Below are positions 34,407 to 46,484 of a DNA stretch of 64,000 nucleotides, piece by piece. A model generated the notes under the pieces. That model saw only the letters and a list, made by a program, of their open reading frames with translations. It made no database searches and was not told the origin of the DNA. The position numbers were made by a program, and so were the translations under genes. Numbering within the stretch: position 1 is the stretch's first letter; every line of letters begins with the position of its first letter. Source of the DNA: Hansschlegelia plantiphila (GTDB lineage: Bacteria; Pseudomonadota; Alphaproteobacteria; Rhizobiales; Methylopilaceae); contig NZ_BSFI01000002.1 of the NCBI RefSeq assembly GCF_027922265.1, forward strand, positions 124,001-188,000. The letters run 5' to 3'.

Positions 34407-35705
34407 CTAGCGCTCCGCTCCGGACTTATCCCCGGCCTGCTTCGGCGCCTCATCAGTCGGATCCGCGGGTTCGTCCACGGCCCACTGGCACAGCTTGCCA
34501 TTTCCCCGGCGCGGCTGGAGGTCGACGTGGAGGTGGTCCTCGTGGTGGCTGTCCGAGCCGGGGCCAAGCACCGTGCTGAAGCGTCCGCAGGCGGCGCCCT
34601 TCACCACCGAGGCGAGCGCGTCGGGCATCTCCTTGGCGTAGATCCCGAAACTGCGGCCGTCGGCGAGCGCCAGCCCCGAAATGTCCATCGCATTGGCCCG
34701 GCCGTGCTCGCTGAGCTTGCCGCCGGCGACATTGTTGCGTCCGCGGCAGACATAGGAGCCGGCGATCTCGAGCTTCGCGAGCGAGGCTCCCGCAGCTTCG
34801 GCCGCCGGCGCGAGGTCGTCGCGGACGTAGGCCGCCACGGTGCGCGCCATCGCGCAGCGCAGGGTCGCGGCCGGCTTGATCTCGACCACGCCGCCGTTCT
34901 TGCGACGCACGCCGGTCAACTCCACCAGCGGCCCCGCGCTGCAGACCCCCGGGCCATCGATCGAGGACAGAGGCTTCTGGACGGCGACCGCCTCGGCGTC
35001 GAGCGCCTTGCAGTCCGGATCGTCCTCACGCGCGACCTCCGGGAGAGCGACGTCGGGCGGTCCAGGCTCGGGCGGCAGCGTCGGCAGCGGGGCCTTCGGG
35101 ATCAGCGCGGCGGTCTGCATGTCGCCGGGCTTCTTCGGCGGCAGCGGGATCTCCCCGTCCGTCGGCGCCGCGGCTTGCGCTTCGACCACGGGCCGTTGCG
35201 GAGGCAGGGGCGGCCCGTCCTGCTCGACGTCCGGGTCGGGCTCGTCGGCCGGGATCGGATGAGGAATCAGCGCGACCACGAAGGCCGGCGCCGGCGCTGG
35301 GCCATCGGGCGAAAGCGCCGGCGCGGCGTCCGGCGGCGGCAACTGGGCCGCGACCGCGCGCCACTCGGCCTGCGTCGCCTCGGAGCGCGCGAAGGGCGCG
35401 AGCGTGGGCGGACGGTCGAGATGGGGCAGCGCGTCCGCGGCTGCCGGCTTCGCCGGGCTGGCCGGAGCTGCGACCGGCCGCTTGCCCTGCTGAAGGCCGG
35501 GCTTGGCGGTCTTCGCCGGCTTCGGGGAACGCTTGGTCCGGCGGGCCGGCTTGCGCTCGCTTTGCCAGGGAAGCCGCAACTGCGGCCACGGCGTCGCGGA
35601 CTTCGCCTCGCGCGCCGCCACGGGAATCGGCGCCGCCGGGACGGCTGCGACGATAAGGCCGGCTGCGAGCAGCTGAGCAAGACGCCGTACGAAAGGGATT
35701 GTCAT
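34407..35705 (-). CDS. Extensin-like family protein, secreted
   Basis: This 432-residue protein has a signal peptide (hydrophobic core LLAAGLIVAAVPAAPIPVAA), a long proline-, alanine- and lysine-rich linker (about 35-235) and a C-terminal extensin-like domain (about 250-420). The domain holds paired cysteines (GPGVCSAG, LRCAMA, YVCRG, AACGRF, KLCQW) and the metal-site segments SEHGRANAMDISG and SHHEDHLHVDLQ, recalling D-Ala-D-Ala carboxypeptidase-like folds. It should act on or bind the cell wall in the periplasm. Its substrate is unknown. Confidence 0.85.
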   Translation of the reverse strand: MTIPFVRRLAQLLAAGLIVAAVPAAPIPVAAREAKSATPWPQLRLPWQSERKPARRTKRSPKPAKTAKPGLQQGKRPVAAPASPAKPAAADALPHLDRPPTLAPFARSEATQAEWRAVAAQLPPPDAAPALSPDGPAPAPAFVVALIPHPIPADEPDPDVEQDGPPLPPQRPVVEAQAAAPTDGEIPLPPKKPGDMQTAALIPKAPLPTLPPEPGPPDVALPEVAREDDPDCKALDAEAVAVQKPLSSIDGPGVCSAGPLVELTGVRRKNGGVVEIKPAATLRCAMARTVAAYVRDDLAPAAEAAGASLAKLEIAGSYVCRGRNNVAGGKLSEHGRANAMDISGLALADGRSFGIYAKEMPDALASVVKGAACGRFSTVLGPGSDSHHEDHLHVDLQPRRGNGKLCQWAVDEPADPTDEAPKQAGDKSGAER

Positions 35706-35791
35706 CCGGTCATCATCTGGGGCGCGAAGGCCCCCGGGGCGAGCCCGGCCTTGGTCTGGCGCAAGGCGCGCTTCGTGCTAGAAGCCGGTCC

Positions 35792-37066
35792 GTGTCCGTT
35801 TTCAATCCCGCGTCGTTTCAGACGCCGCCCTCGCGGGCCCGCCTCGTCAGGCGGGTCTTCTACGTTCCGGGCTACGCGCCCGAAGGCGCCGCGCGGCACA
35901 GGGATCTGTTCGCGCGCGAGGCCGCGCGCTTCGCCTCGCTCTGGAAGGTCGACGTGCAGGTTTCGGCGCTTCAGCCGGGAACCGGCGGGGTCGCCGCCTG
36001 CGAGTGGCGCGCGCGGACGCGGATGTCTTCCGCCGAGGTCGAAACCGTGGTCGAGACCCTGGCCTGGGATGATCTGGTCGCGGCCGATTTCCGCGAGCCG
36101 CTCGTCGCGAAGCTCGCGAAGGGCTTCGCCGCGCTGCTCGACTCGCTGGTTTCCGGCACGCTGTTCCGCGTCGCCCGCGCCGCGCCGTGGTTCGCCTTCG
36201 GATACCTCTATCCTTATCTCTGGCTGCTGGGCTGCGTCGCCGCGGGCGCCGCGGCCGGCGTCGCCGCCTCCTGGCTTGCGCCCGCCGGGTTCGGCTTCGC
36301 GCTCGGCCTGGCCGCCGGCGCCGCCGTCGCCTATGGCGCGCTGAAGGCGCTGCACGCGTCGTCGACGCTCTACGCCATCCACCTGCTGGACGACTGGATC
36401 GCCCAGCGCCGCTATCGCCGACGCGCGGACCCCGCGCTGGACGACCGGCTCGACGGGTTCGCCGAGCGCATCGTGCGTGCGGCGGCGGAGCGGACGGACG
36501 ACGAGATCGTCGTTGTCGGCCACAGCTCCGGCAGCTTTCTTGCGATCGACGTGATGGCGCGCGCCTTCGAGGCCGATCCCGAACTCGGCCGCCGCGGGCC
36601 GGCGATCACGCTGCTGACGGTCGGAACCGCCGAGCTGCTGGTCGCCTTCCATCCCGGCGCAGGCTGGTTCCGCCAGCGGCTCGCCCGGCTCGCGCGCGAG
36701 CGCTCGCTCTACTGGGCGGAGGTCGCGGGCTATTTCGACGTGCTCAACTTCGCCCGCCGCAGCCCGGCGGAGGAGCTCGGCCTCGCCGGCGGCGACGAGA
36801 GGCCCAATCCGCGCTTCCGCCGCGTCAAGATCAACGCGCTGCTCAACCGTCCCACCGTGCTCCGGCTGGCGACCAGGCTGAAAGTCTTCCGTCTGCATTT
36901 CCAGTTCGTCATGGCGAACGAGCGGAAGGCCGGATACGACTTCTTCTCGTTGATGTGCGGAGCGCGCACCGCCGCCGAACAGTTCTCGCGCCCGCCGGGA
37001 GAACCGATGGACCCGTTCCCGGCAGCCGCCCCCGCCCGGTTTGCGCCGACCATGACGGTGCTGTAA
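35792..37066 (+). CDS. Putative alpha/beta hydrolase with membrane segments
   Basis: This protein of about 424 residues is unassigned. It starts with a strand and turn [12 protein letters not shown] typical of alpha/beta hydrolases, has two adjacent hydrophobic segments near residues 125-185 ([19 protein letters not shown] and a second), and then the nucleophile elbow VVGHSSGSF near residue 240, which would put the catalytic serine in GHSSG. The true start is uncertain: I chose GTG at 35792, while an in-frame ATG at 35699 would overlap the extensin gene start. It lies 37 bases before dxs. A membrane-anchored lipase or esterase role is inference. Confidence 0.65.
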   Translation: MSVFNPASFQTPPSRARLVRRVFYVPGYAPEGAARHRDLFAREAARFASLWKVDVQVSALQPGTGGVAACEWRARTRMSSAEVETVVETLAWDDLVAADFREPLVAKLAKGFAALLDSLVSGTLFRVARAAPWFAFGYLYPYLWLLGCVAAGAAAGVAASWLAPAGFGFALGLAAGAAVAYGALKALHASSTLYAIHLLDDWIAQRRYRRRADPALDDRLDGFAERIVRAAAERTDDEIVVVGHSSGSFLAIDVMARAFEADPELGRRGPAITLLTVGTAELLVAFHPGAGWFRQRLARLARERSLYWAEVAGYFDVLNFARRSPAEELGLAGGDERPNPRFRRVKINALLNRPTVLRLATRLKVFRLHFQFVMANERKAGYDFFSLMCGARTAAEQFSRPPGEPMDPFPAAAPARFAPTMTVL

Positions 37067-37103
37067 CCGTGATGTCTCAATCCTGAGTTTCGACGCAGAA
37101 CCC

Positions 37104-39023
37104 GTGACATCTCCGTCTGCAACGCCGCTGCTCGACACGGTCCGCTTGCCGTCGGATCTGCGCGCGCTTCCCGAAGACCGCCTCGCCGAGCTCGCCGATG
37201 AGCTCCGCCGCGAGACGATCGACGCCGTCTCGGAGACGGGCGGCCATCTCGGCGCCGGGCTCGGCGTGGTCGAGCTGACGGTGGCGATCCACCACGTGTT
37301 CGACACGCCCGACGACCGCGTGATCTGGGACGTCGGCCACCAGGCGTACCCGCACAAGATCCTGACCGGGCGGCGCGACCGCATCCGCACCCTGCGGCGC
37401 GGCGGCGGGCTGTCCGGCTTCACCCGTCGCGCCGAGAGCGAGTATGACCCGTTCGGCGCCGGCCACTCCTCGACGTCGATCTCCGCCGGCCTCGGCATGG
37501 CGGTGGCGCGCGATCTGACCGGCGGCGACAACCACGTCGTCTGCGTGATCGGCGACGGGGCGATGTCGGCCGGCATGGCCTACGAGGCCATGAACAACGC
37601 CGGCGCGCTGGGCTCCCGGCTCATCGTCATCCTCAACGACAACGACATGTCGATCGCGCCTCCGACCGGCGCGATGTCGGCCTATCTCGCGCGGCTCGTC
37701 TCCAGCCGCACCTATCTGTCCCTGCGCGACATCGGCCGGGTGCTGGCGAAGAAGCTCCCGAAATTCGTCGAACGCGGGGCGCAGAAGGCGGAGGAATACG
37801 CGCGCGGGCTCGCCATGGGCGGCACGCTGTTCGAGGAGCTCGGCTTCTTCTATGTCGGGCCGATCGACGGCCACAATCTCGACCACCTGCTGCCGGTGCT
37901 CAAGAACGTGCGCGACGCCGAGCTCGGCGGCCCGATCCTCGTCCACGTCGTCACGCAGAAGGGCAAGGGCTACGCGCCGGCGGAAGCCTCGGCCGACAAA
38001 TATCATGGCGTCAGCGCCTTCGACGTCGTTTCGGGCGCGCAGGCCAAGCCGAAGGCGAACGCGCCAAGTTACACCAAGGTGTTCGCCGAGAGCCTGATCC
38101 GCGAGGCGGAAGCGGACGATCGGATCGTCGCCATCACCGCCGCCATGCCCGGCGGCACCGGGCTCGATCTGTTCGGCCGCGCCTTCCCCGACCGCACCTT
38201 CGACGTCGGCATCGCCGAGCAGCACGCCGTCGCCTTCGCCGCCGGACTGGCGACGGAAGGCCTGAAGCCGTTCTGCGCGATCTACTCGACCTTCCTGCAG
38301 CGCGCCTACGACCAGGTGGTCCACGACGTCGCGATCCAGAAGCTGCCCGTCCGCTTCGCGCTCGACCGCGCCGGGCTGGTCGGCGCCGACGGCGCGACGC
38401 ACGCCGGCGCCTACGACCTCGCTTATCTCGGCTGCCTGCCGGACTTCGTGCTGATGGCGCCGGCCGACGAGGCCGAGTTGGCCCATATGGTCGCGACCGC
38501 AGCGGCCTATGACGAGGGGCCGAGCGCCTTCCGTTATCCGCGCGGCGAAGGCGTCGGCGTCGAGCTGCCGATGCGCGGCCGGGTGCTGCAGATCGGCCGC
38601 GGGCGGGTCTTGCGGGAGGGCGCGAGCGTCGCGCTGCTGTCGCTCGGCACGCGGCTCGCCGCCGCCCAGGAGGCGGCGGAGGAGCTTGCGCTCAAGGGCG
38701 TTTCGACCACCGTCGCCGACGCGCGCTTCGCAAAGCCGCTCGACCGCGACCTGATCCTGCGCCTCGCGCGGAGCCATGAGGTGCTGATCACCATCGAGGA
38801 GGCCGCCCCCACCGGCGGCTTCGGCGCGACCGTGCTCCAGCTGCTTGCGACCGAGGGCGTGCTCGACCGCGGCCTGAAGATCCGCGCCCTCGCGCTCCCC
38901 GACCGCTTCATCGACCACGACCGGCCCGACCGCCAGCTGGCGGAAGCGGGGCTGGACGCCAGGGCGATCGCCGCGACGGCGCTCTCCGCTCTGGGACGCG
39001 AGGGATGGGCGCTCAGGGCCTAG
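37104..39023 (+). CDS. dxs: 1-deoxy-D-xylulose-5-phosphate synthase
   Basis: This 639-residue thiamine diphosphate enzyme condenses pyruvate and glyceraldehyde 3-phosphate in the first step of the MEP isoprenoid pathway. Visible are [16 protein letters not shown], the ThDP/Mg motif [18 protein letters not shown] (about residue 150), the pyrimidine domain with [16 protein letters not shown] (about residue 370, with the catalytic glutamate) and the C-terminal transketolase domain. The start is GTG at 37104. The usual neighbours ispA and xseB are absent; the hydrolase gene lies just upstream. Confidence 0.96.
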   Translation: MTSPSATPLLDTVRLPSDLRALPEDRLAELADELRRETIDAVSETGGHLGAGLGVVELTVAIHHVFDTPDDRVIWDVGHQAYPHKILTGRRDRIRTLRRGGGLSGFTRRAESEYDPFGAGHSSTSISAGLGMAVARDLTGGDNHVVCVIGDGAMSAGMAYEAMNNAGALGSRLIVILNDNDMSIAPPTGAMSAYLARLVSSRTYLSLRDIGRVLAKKLPKFVERGAQKAEEYARGLAMGGTLFEELGFFYVGPIDGHNLDHLLPVLKNVRDAELGGPILVHVVTQKGKGYAPAEASADKYHGVSAFDVVSGAQAKPKANAPSYTKVFAESLIREAEADDRIVAITAAMPGGTGLDLFGRAFPDRTFDVGIAEQHAVAFAAGLATEGLKPFCAIYSTFLQRAYDQVVHDVAIQKLPVRFALDRAGLVGADGATHAGAYDLAYLGCLPDFVLMAPADEAELAHMVATAAAYDEGPSAFRYPRGEGVGVELPMRGRVLQIGRGRVLREGASVALLSLGTRLAAAQEAAEELALKGVSTTVADARFAKPLDRDLILRLARSHEVLITIEEAAPTGGFGATVLQLLATEGVLDRGLKIRALALPDRFIDHDRPDRQLAEAGLDARAIAATALSALGREGWALRA

Positions 39024-39106
39024 GGCGCGCGGATCTGCGAGGCTTGTACCTCTCCGGTCGCTTGTTTCGGCTCCCGTCCGCCGCATTTGCGCTGACATGA
39101 CGGGCC

Positions 39107-39799
39107 GTGGAGAGACACTTGCGGGGCTTTGACTTCAGCTCGTGGCAGAGCGTGCTGGCCACGTTGGCGGGCCTCGGGCTGGTCACGCTCATCGGCGTCG
39201 GCGTCCGCCTGTTGATGATGGCCACCATTCAGCAGCGTCGCGAGCGCATGAACCGCCAGATCAACGAGCGGCTCCGTGTGCTGATCGCGGCCTACAAGGC
39301 CCTGGGCGGCTCGTTCACCGGCGACCTGGTCGTCGATCCGAGGCATCTCCGCGATCTGAAACGTGGCCAGCCCGTCGCCGGCGCGCTCGACCCGACCGTC
39401 GAGGCAGGAGCGGCGTCGGACAGGACGCGGCGCATCCGCGACATCGTCGAATCAGCCTTATCGGACATCCTGCTCCTGGGAACCGAAGAGCACGTCCGTC
39501 TGGCGGAGCACGCCGTGCGCGAACTGGTGGCGGGGCGTCCCGTTCACACCCATGAGCTGGTCGTGTCGCTCCGCGATTTCATCCGCGAAGCGCTCGATCT
39601 CGACCCGATCCCGCGTCATCTCGCGATCCCGATGCAGGGCCCGGCCCGGCCGTCGCCCACAGGCGGGGGAGGCAAGAGCGAGCGCGGAAAGCAGCAGGCC
39701 AAGCAGGGAGAGGCGGGAGACGGCGGCATGGGTCTTGGCGGCGGAATGGGCCTGGGCGCGAGCGTGGACGAGCCGTCCTCGTCCGGTCACCACTCCTGA
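39107..39799 (+). CDS. Conserved membrane-anchored protein of unknown function
   Basis: This 230-residue protein has one membrane helix near residues 15-38 (VLATLAGLGLVTLIGVGVRL), a helical soluble domain with RLRVLIAAYKALGGSFTGDL and a downstream conserved block ending ELVVSLRDFIREALDLDPIP (about residue 170), and a glycine-, serine- and lysine-rich tail from residue 180. I recall similar uncharacterised proteins from other proteobacteria but know of no function. The start is GTG at 39107. It lies 83 bases after dxs on the same strand. Confidence 0.7.
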   Translation: MERHLRGFDFSSWQSVLATLAGLGLVTLIGVGVRLLMMATIQQRRERMNRQINERLRVLIAAYKALGGSFTGDLVVDPRHLRDLKRGQPVAGALDPTVEAGAASDRTRRIRDIVESALSDILLLGTEEHVRLAEHAVRELVAGRPVHTHELVVSLRDFIREALDLDPIPRHLAIPMQGPARPSPTGGGGKSERGKQQAKQGEAGDGGMGLGGGMGLGASVDEPSSSGHHS

Positions 39800-40146
39800 A
39801 AGTCGCCTTGCTGATCCGGCGGAGCGGATATTCGGGCGAGGCCGTCTGACGTCGGACGCCGAGCCCCTCTCTTTGCGCGGCGCTGACCGGACGAGATATG
39901 CATTGCCATCGGGCATCGCGGGGACCAGCCTAAATTTACGGCTGGGGGATGGTCCTCGAGCTGAGCGGATTGACCGCGCCAGCGCTATCCGGTCCTTGCG
40001 GCCCACTGAATGTTCGAGTCGCGCGGTCTTGCGTTGATGCGACGGAACCCCTGATCCGCGGCAATTTCAGGAATACGCAGAAGCGGCGTCCCGACCGGAG
40101 GCGTCGCGTCGGCGCGTTCTCGCGTCTCGCCATTGAAGGCCCCTCC
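39800..40146. other. Intergenic region before the MFS gene
   Basis: This 347-base gap must hold the promoter for the transporter gene. An open frame runs back from the transporter start to 39949, but the added residues look like noncoding translation. A locally lower G+C segment at 39895-39945 (including CCTAAATTTACGG) is the best place for a promoter. I see no RNA gene. Confidence 0.45.
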
Positions 40147-41478
40147 ATGTCCGCTCCGTACGTTGCGCCCTCCAGATCGTCATCCGACACGCCCGGTTCG
40201 CCGCCGACGGATCTGAAGCCGATCTTCTTCCTCGCGTGGCTGCTGTGCGCGATCTTCTATTTCTACCAGTACGTGGTGCGCTCGGCGCTCGGCGTCATGA
40301 GGGACGAGCTGACGGCCGCCTGGGGCGGCAACGACATCGGCGCGATGATCTCGGCCTATTACGTGGCCTATGCGCTGATGGCGCTCGTCGCCGGCGTCCT
40401 GCTCGACCGCTACGGCGCGCGGCGCACCATCCCGTTCGGCATCCTGGTCGTCGGCGTCGGTTGCCTGGTGTTTGCGCAAGGCAGCGCCGCCGCCGGCATG
40501 ATCGGCTTCGTGATGCAGGCGATCGGCGCCATCTTCGCCTTCATCGGCTCGTCCTATGTGGCGGCGCGCTACCTGCCGTCGCGGATGCTGGCGGCCTTCG
40601 TCGGGCTGACGCAGTGCCTCGGCATGGCGGGCGCGGCGTTCGGCTCGAAGCCTGTCCACATGGCCATCGACCCGGCGGGATCCTTCCAGATCGGCTGGCA
40701 GCACGTCTGGGCCGCCTTCGGCGTGGCGGGCTTTGTGCTCGCGGTCGCCGTCTGGCTCATCATGCCGCGGGAAAAGGGCGATAGCCCGAGCCATCACGCG
40801 GAGCTGTCGGTCGCCGGCGTGCTGCATCCCTTCAGGGTCGTGTTCTCCAATCCGCAGAGCTGGATAGCAGGGGTGGTCGGCGGCTTGCTGTTCATTCCCA
40901 CCACGATCGGCGCGCTGGTGTGGGCCACCGCCTTCCTGCACGACGGCCAGCAGATGCCGATGGCGGCGGCCGCCTCCGACGCGGCCATGGTGCCGATCGG
41001 CTGGGTGATCGGCTGCCCGCTGCTCGGCTTCATCTCCGACCGGATCGGCCGGCGGAAGCCCGTGCTGATCGGCGGCGCGCTCGTCATGCTCGCCGCGGGA
41101 CTCGCCGCGATCTACGTGCCTGCCGGAACCTTCCCGCGCTATTCCGTGGCGCTGGTCCTCGGCGTCGCCTCCGGCGCCGCGATGATCCCGTTTTCGATGA
41201 TGAAGGAGGTCAATCCCTCCGAGGTCAAAGGCACGGCGGCGGGCGTGATGAACTTCCTGGTGTTCCTGACGACCGGCGTGATGTCGCCGTTCATCTCGCG
41301 CCTGATGGTCCCGACCGGCGACGCCCCGCTGACGTTGCAGGGCTTCCAGACCGCCTTCCTGCCGCTCGTCTTCGGCGTCGTGGCCGCGATCGTGCTCAGC
41401 CTATTCCTGCGCGAGACCGGAGCCGCGGCTGTGGCCCCGGCGGCGAAGGACACGAGCTTCAGGGCGCAGCGCGCCTGA
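40147..41478 (+). CDS. Major facilitator superfamily transporter
   Basis: This 443-residue inner-membrane protein has twelve predicted helices. It begins [20 protein letters not shown] and carries the MFS loop motif [12 protein letters not shown] between helices 2 and 3 (about residue 95) and its repeat [13 protein letters not shown] in the second half. The overall pattern is that of the anion/organic-acid transporters (oxalate/formate or related). The adjacent downstream gene, a 2-hydroxyacid dehydrogenase, suggests a hydroxy- or oxo-acid substrate. This is inference. Confidence 0.87.
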   Translation: MSAPYVAPSRSSSDTPGSPPTDLKPIFFLAWLLCAIFYFYQYVVRSALGVMRDELTAAWGGNDIGAMISAYYVAYALMALVAGVLLDRYGARRTIPFGILVVGVGCLVFAQGSAAAGMIGFVMQAIGAIFAFIGSSYVAARYLPSRMLAAFVGLTQCLGMAGAAFGSKPVHMAIDPAGSFQIGWQHVWAAFGVAGFVLAVAVWLIMPREKGDSPSHHAELSVAGVLHPFRVVFSNPQSWIAGVVGGLLFIPTTIGALVWATAFLHDGQQMPMAAAASDAAMVPIGWVIGCPLLGFISDRIGRRKPVLIGGALVMLAAGLAAIYVPAGTFPRYSVALVLGVASGAAMIPFSMMKEVNPSEVKGTAAGVMNFLVFLTTGVMSPFISRLMVPTGDAPLTLQGFQTAFLPLVFGVVAAIVLSLFLRETGAAAVAPAAKDTSFRAQRA

Positions 41479-41521
41479 GGACCATCTACAAACCTTGCGC
41501 GATGACGCGGAAAGCAGCCCC

Positions 41522-42541
41522 ATGGACGTGACCGTCTTCAGCACCAAGCCCTATGACCGCCAGTTCTTCGACGCGGCGGCGGGCCGCCATCGCCTGACCT
41601 ATCTGGAGGCGCATCTGTCGCCGAAGACCGCCGCGTTGGCCAAAGGCGCCGGCGCGGTCTGCGCCTTCGTGAACGATCAGGTCGACGCCGCCGTGCTCGA
41701 CACGTTCAAGCAGCTCGGCGTCGGGCTCGTCGCCCTGCGCTCCGCCGGCTTCAACAACGTCGATCTGGCGGCCGCCACCCGGAACGGGATCGTCGTCGCC
41801 CGTGTTCCGGCCTATTCGCCGGAAGCTGTCTCGGAGCACGCCGTCGCGCTGATGCTCTCTCTCGACCGCAACATCCACCGCGCCTATGCGCGGGTGCGGG
41901 AGGGCAACTTCGCGCTCGACGGCCTGATCGGCTTCAACCTCCACGGCCGGACCGTGGGCGTGGTCGGCACCGGCAAGATCGGCGCAGGCGTCGCGCGCAT
42001 CATGCTCGGGTTCGGCTGCAAGGTCGTGGCCTACGATCCGGTCCCCGACCCGGAGTCGGTCAAGCTCGGCGTCGCGTACATGCCGCTCCCCGAACTGCTC
42101 GCGGTCTCCGACATCGTCACGCTGCACTGCCCGCTGACGCCGGACACCCGCCATTTGATCGACGCCGCGGCGATCGCCGGCATGAAGCACGGCGCCATGC
42201 TGATCAACACCAGCCGCGGCGGGATCATCGACACGCAGGCCGTGATCGCCGGACTGAAGAGCGGCGCGATCGGGCGTCTCGGCCTCGACGTCTACGAGGA
42301 GGAGGCTGACCTGTTCTTCGAGGACATGTCCGACCAGCTGATCGAGGACGACGTCTTCGCGCGTCTGCTGACCTTCCCGAACGTGCTCGTCACCGGCCAT
42401 CAGGGCTTCTTCACCACCGAAGCGCTGACCGCGATCGCCGAGACGACGATCGCCAATATCGACGCCTTCGAAAAGACCGGCCGGCCGCTCTACGAGACGC
42501 CGGCGCCGAAGAGTCCCGCGCCTGTTGCGGCCGCGCGTTAG
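41522..42541 (+). CDS. ldhA: D-2-hydroxyacid dehydrogenase (fermentative D-lactate dehydrogenase type)
   Basis: This 339-residue enzyme reduces pyruvate to D-lactate with NADH in the LdhA subfamily. The substrate arginine is in [12 protein letters not shown] (about residue 77), the NAD motif is [11 protein letters not shown] (about 150), and the catalytic glutamate and histidine lie in [10 protein letters not shown] and [15 protein letters not shown] (about 295). GGAAAG lies before the ATG at 41522. The transporter gene is 43 bases upstream and may share its transcript. The symbol reflects subfamily likeness. Confidence 0.88.
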   Translation: MDVTVFSTKPYDRQFFDAAAGRHRLTYLEAHLSPKTAALAKGAGAVCAFVNDQVDAAVLDTFKQLGVGLVALRSAGFNNVDLAAATRNGIVVARVPAYSPEAVSEHAVALMLSLDRNIHRAYARVREGNFALDGLIGFNLHGRTVGVVGTGKIGAGVARIMLGFGCKVVAYDPVPDPESVKLGVAYMPLPELLAVSDIVTLHCPLTPDTRHLIDAAAIAGMKHGAMLINTSRGGIIDTQAVIAGLKSGAIGRLGLDVYEEEADLFFEDMSDQLIEDDVFARLLTFPNVLVTGHQGFFTTEALTAIAETTIANIDAFEKTGRPLYETPAPKSPAPVAAAR

Positions 42542-42563
42542 ATCAGCCCGCCACGCAACGCTC

Positions 42564-43556
42564 CTAAAGCCCAAGCATCCGCGCGATCTCGTCGGCGGCC
42601 GTCGTCGGCGCGATCTCGCCGTCGGCGACCTCCCGCTCGAGCTCCGGCACGCGGCTCGCCAGCCGCGGATCGTCGGCCAGGCGTTCGCGGAAACGGGCCT
42701 CGACCATGGTCCACATCCAGCGCACCTGCTGCTTCTCGCGGCGCGCCTTCAGTTCCCCCGAACGGTCCCGCGCGGCGTGGCAGGCCAGGATGCGGGTCCA
42801 CAGCGTGTCGAGGCGAAGGTCGTCGCGGCCGGATACGGTGAGCACCTCGGGCGTCCAGGCGCCGCCATGAGCCGCCAGAATGCGCAGCGCCGCGGAGTAG
42901 TCGGCCGCCGCCGCCTTGGCGCGGGTCTCGCCGTCGCCGTCGGCCTTGTTGACGGCGATGATGTCGGCGATCTCGATCACGCCCTTCTTGATGCCCTGCA
43001 GTTCGTCGCCGCCGCCGGGCAGCATCAGCACCACGAACACGTCCGTCATGTCGGCGACCGTGATCTCGGACTGGCCGATGCCCACGGTCTCGACCAGCAC
43101 CACGTCGAAGCCCGCCGCCTCCATCAGCAGCATGGTCTCGCGGGTGCGCGCCGCGACCCCGCCGAGCGTGCCGGCGGAGGGGGAGGGGCGCACATAGGCC
43201 GAGCGGTCGAGCGCGAGACGGTTCATCCGCGTCTTGTCGCCGAGGATCGAGCCGCCGGTGCGCGTCGAGGACGGATCGACCGCGAGCACCGCGACCTTGT
43301 GGCCGGCGGCGGTGAGCCGGCTGCCGAGCGCGTCGATCGTCGTCGACTTGCCGACGCCGGGCACCCCGGTGATCCCGACGCGCACCGCCTTGCCGGTGTC
43401 GGGCAGCAGTTCCTGAACCAGCGCCCGGGCGGCGGCCTGATGGTCCGCGCGGCGGGATTCCGCCAGCGTGATGGCGCGCGCGAGCGCCGCGCGGTCGCCT
43501 AGGCGGATGCGGGCTGCGACCGCGGGCACGTCGATCTCGGGGCGGGCGGGGGACAA
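42564..43556 (-). CDS. meaB: Methylmalonyl-CoA mutase-associated GTPase
   Basis: This 330-residue G3E-type GTPase protects methylmalonyl-CoA mutase and gates delivery of adenosylcobalamin. Walker A is GITGVPGVGKST (about residue 60), followed by LAVDPSSTRTGGSILGDKTRM, the switch segment VETVGIGQSE and the base motif NKADGD. The start is TTG at 43556; no ATG gives the full N-terminus. The mutase operon lies about 0.5 kb away on the same strand but a small plus-strand gene separates them, so meaB has its own promoter. Confidence 0.95.
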   Translation of the reverse strand: MSPARPEIDVPAVAARIRLGDRAALARAITLAESRRADHQAAARALVQELLPDTGKAVRVGITGVPGVGKSTTIDALGSRLTAAGHKVAVLAVDPSSTRTGGSILGDKTRMNRLALDRSAYVRPSPSAGTLGGVAARTRETMLLMEAAGFDVVLVETVGIGQSEITVADMTDVFVVLMLPGGGDELQGIKKGVIEIADIIAVNKADGDGETRAKAAAADYSAALRILAAHGGAWTPEVLTVSGRDDLRLDTLWTRILACHAARDRSGELKARREKQQVRWMWTMVEARFRERLADDPRLASRVPELEREVADGEIAPTTAADEIARMLGL

Positions 43557-43675
43557 TCGGGTCTGAATCGCTGGAGTTCCGAGGTTTGGAGAAAGGCTAG
43601 CAGGTCACGCGAGCCAGGGCGAAGCCGCTGCGCCACCCCTTATTCACCGCGTCACGAAAATCTGTTCGCCACCGC

Positions 43676-43701
43676 CGAACTGTCATCTCACGTTCAGCGT
43701 T
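43676..43701 (+). promoter_or_regulatory. Possible EcfG-type promoter of csbD
   Basis: CGAAC (43676-43680) and CGTT (43698-43701) are separated by 17 bases. The alphaproteobacterial general stress sigma factor EcfG recognises GGAAC-N16/17-CGTT, so this site has one mismatch in the -35 element. It lies about 50 bases before the csbD ATG, a suitable distance. CsbD genes are often in the EcfG regulon. This is a pattern match only. Confidence 0.4.
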
Positions 43702-43748
43702 GAGGCGGATAAGATGTTACAGAATGTTTCATGCCCTGGGAGGGCCCG

Positions 43749-43946
43749 ATGAACGCGGATCGCATGGAAGGTCTCTATCGCCAGATCAAGGGACGGCTGC
43801 AGCAGGTCTGGGGCCGGACGATCGGCGACCGGGCTCTGGTGATGCGCGGCAAGGCGACCGAGTTCGCGGGCGCGGCGCAGGCCAGCTTCGGCCGCGCGAT
43901 GGGCGCGACCCGCCATTTCGGTTTCCGCCGCCGCCTCGGGGTGTGA
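43749..43946 (+). CDS. CsbD family stress-response protein
   Basis: This 65-residue protein matches the CsbD family: MNADRMEGLYRQIKGRLQQVWG at the start and the second helix region GDRALVMRGKATEFAGAAQ. CsbD proteins are small, charged, abundant under general stress, and of unknown mechanism. GGGAGGG lies just before the ATG at 43749. It is a plus-strand gene wedged between meaB and the mutase operon, both on the minus strand. A possible EcfG-type promoter lies upstream. Confidence 0.85.
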   Translation: MNADRMEGLYRQIKGRLQQVWGRTIGDRALVMRGKATEFAGAAQASFGRAMGATRHFGFRRRLGV

Positions 43947-44076
43947 AGCTGCACATCTGAGGGGCTGGCCCTGCCATGACGCTCGCCCGTTGGGCGTCCA
44001 CGAGCGCGACCACAGCTCCGCCGACGTTCAGTCCTCGATGCACGGCTGAGCCGGGCCTTACGGTGACGGCTGCGAT

Positions 44077-44321
44077 CTAGTCCGAACCGGCGGATTGATC
44101 GCGCGCCGCGTCGAGCAGCAGCTCATGAGCGCGGCGCAGGTACTCGTCCTTCGCCGCGGCGTCGACGACCCTGAGCCCCTCGGTTGAGCGTCCGGCGCTT
44201 TCGAAGATCTTCGTGTCCCACAACAGGTCCGGCGGATTCTCGCTCCGGAAAAGCTGCTTCGCGAAGGCCTCGACCATCTCCGGCGCGGGCTCCTCGGGCT
44301 CGTTCACGTCATACACGTCGC

Positions 44322-44325
<4 letters not shown>
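44077..44325 (-). CDS. Small protein of unknown function coupled to methylmalonyl-CoA mutase
   Basis: I do not recognise this 82-residue protein. It is acidic at the N-terminus ([16 protein letters not shown]) and then helical, with [20 protein letters not shown] and [16 protein letters not shown]. It has no cysteine, membrane segment or signal. Its ATG overlaps the stop of the large mutase subunit (ATGA), so it is translated with the mutase. A role as accessory or regulator of the mutase is inferred from this coupling alone. Confidence 0.7.

Positions 44326-46480
<2,155 letters not shown>

Positions 46481-46484
<4 letters not shown>

Noticed and set aside
37077..39098. A 673-residue open frame antisense to dxs
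   Set aside because: dxs is unmistakable on the plus strand, and the antisense product has the skewed composition of a shadow frame.
39949..40146. N-terminal extension of the MFS transporter
   Set aside because: The frame is open, but the added residues are not like a transporter start and the first helix follows the ATG at 40147 at the expected distance.
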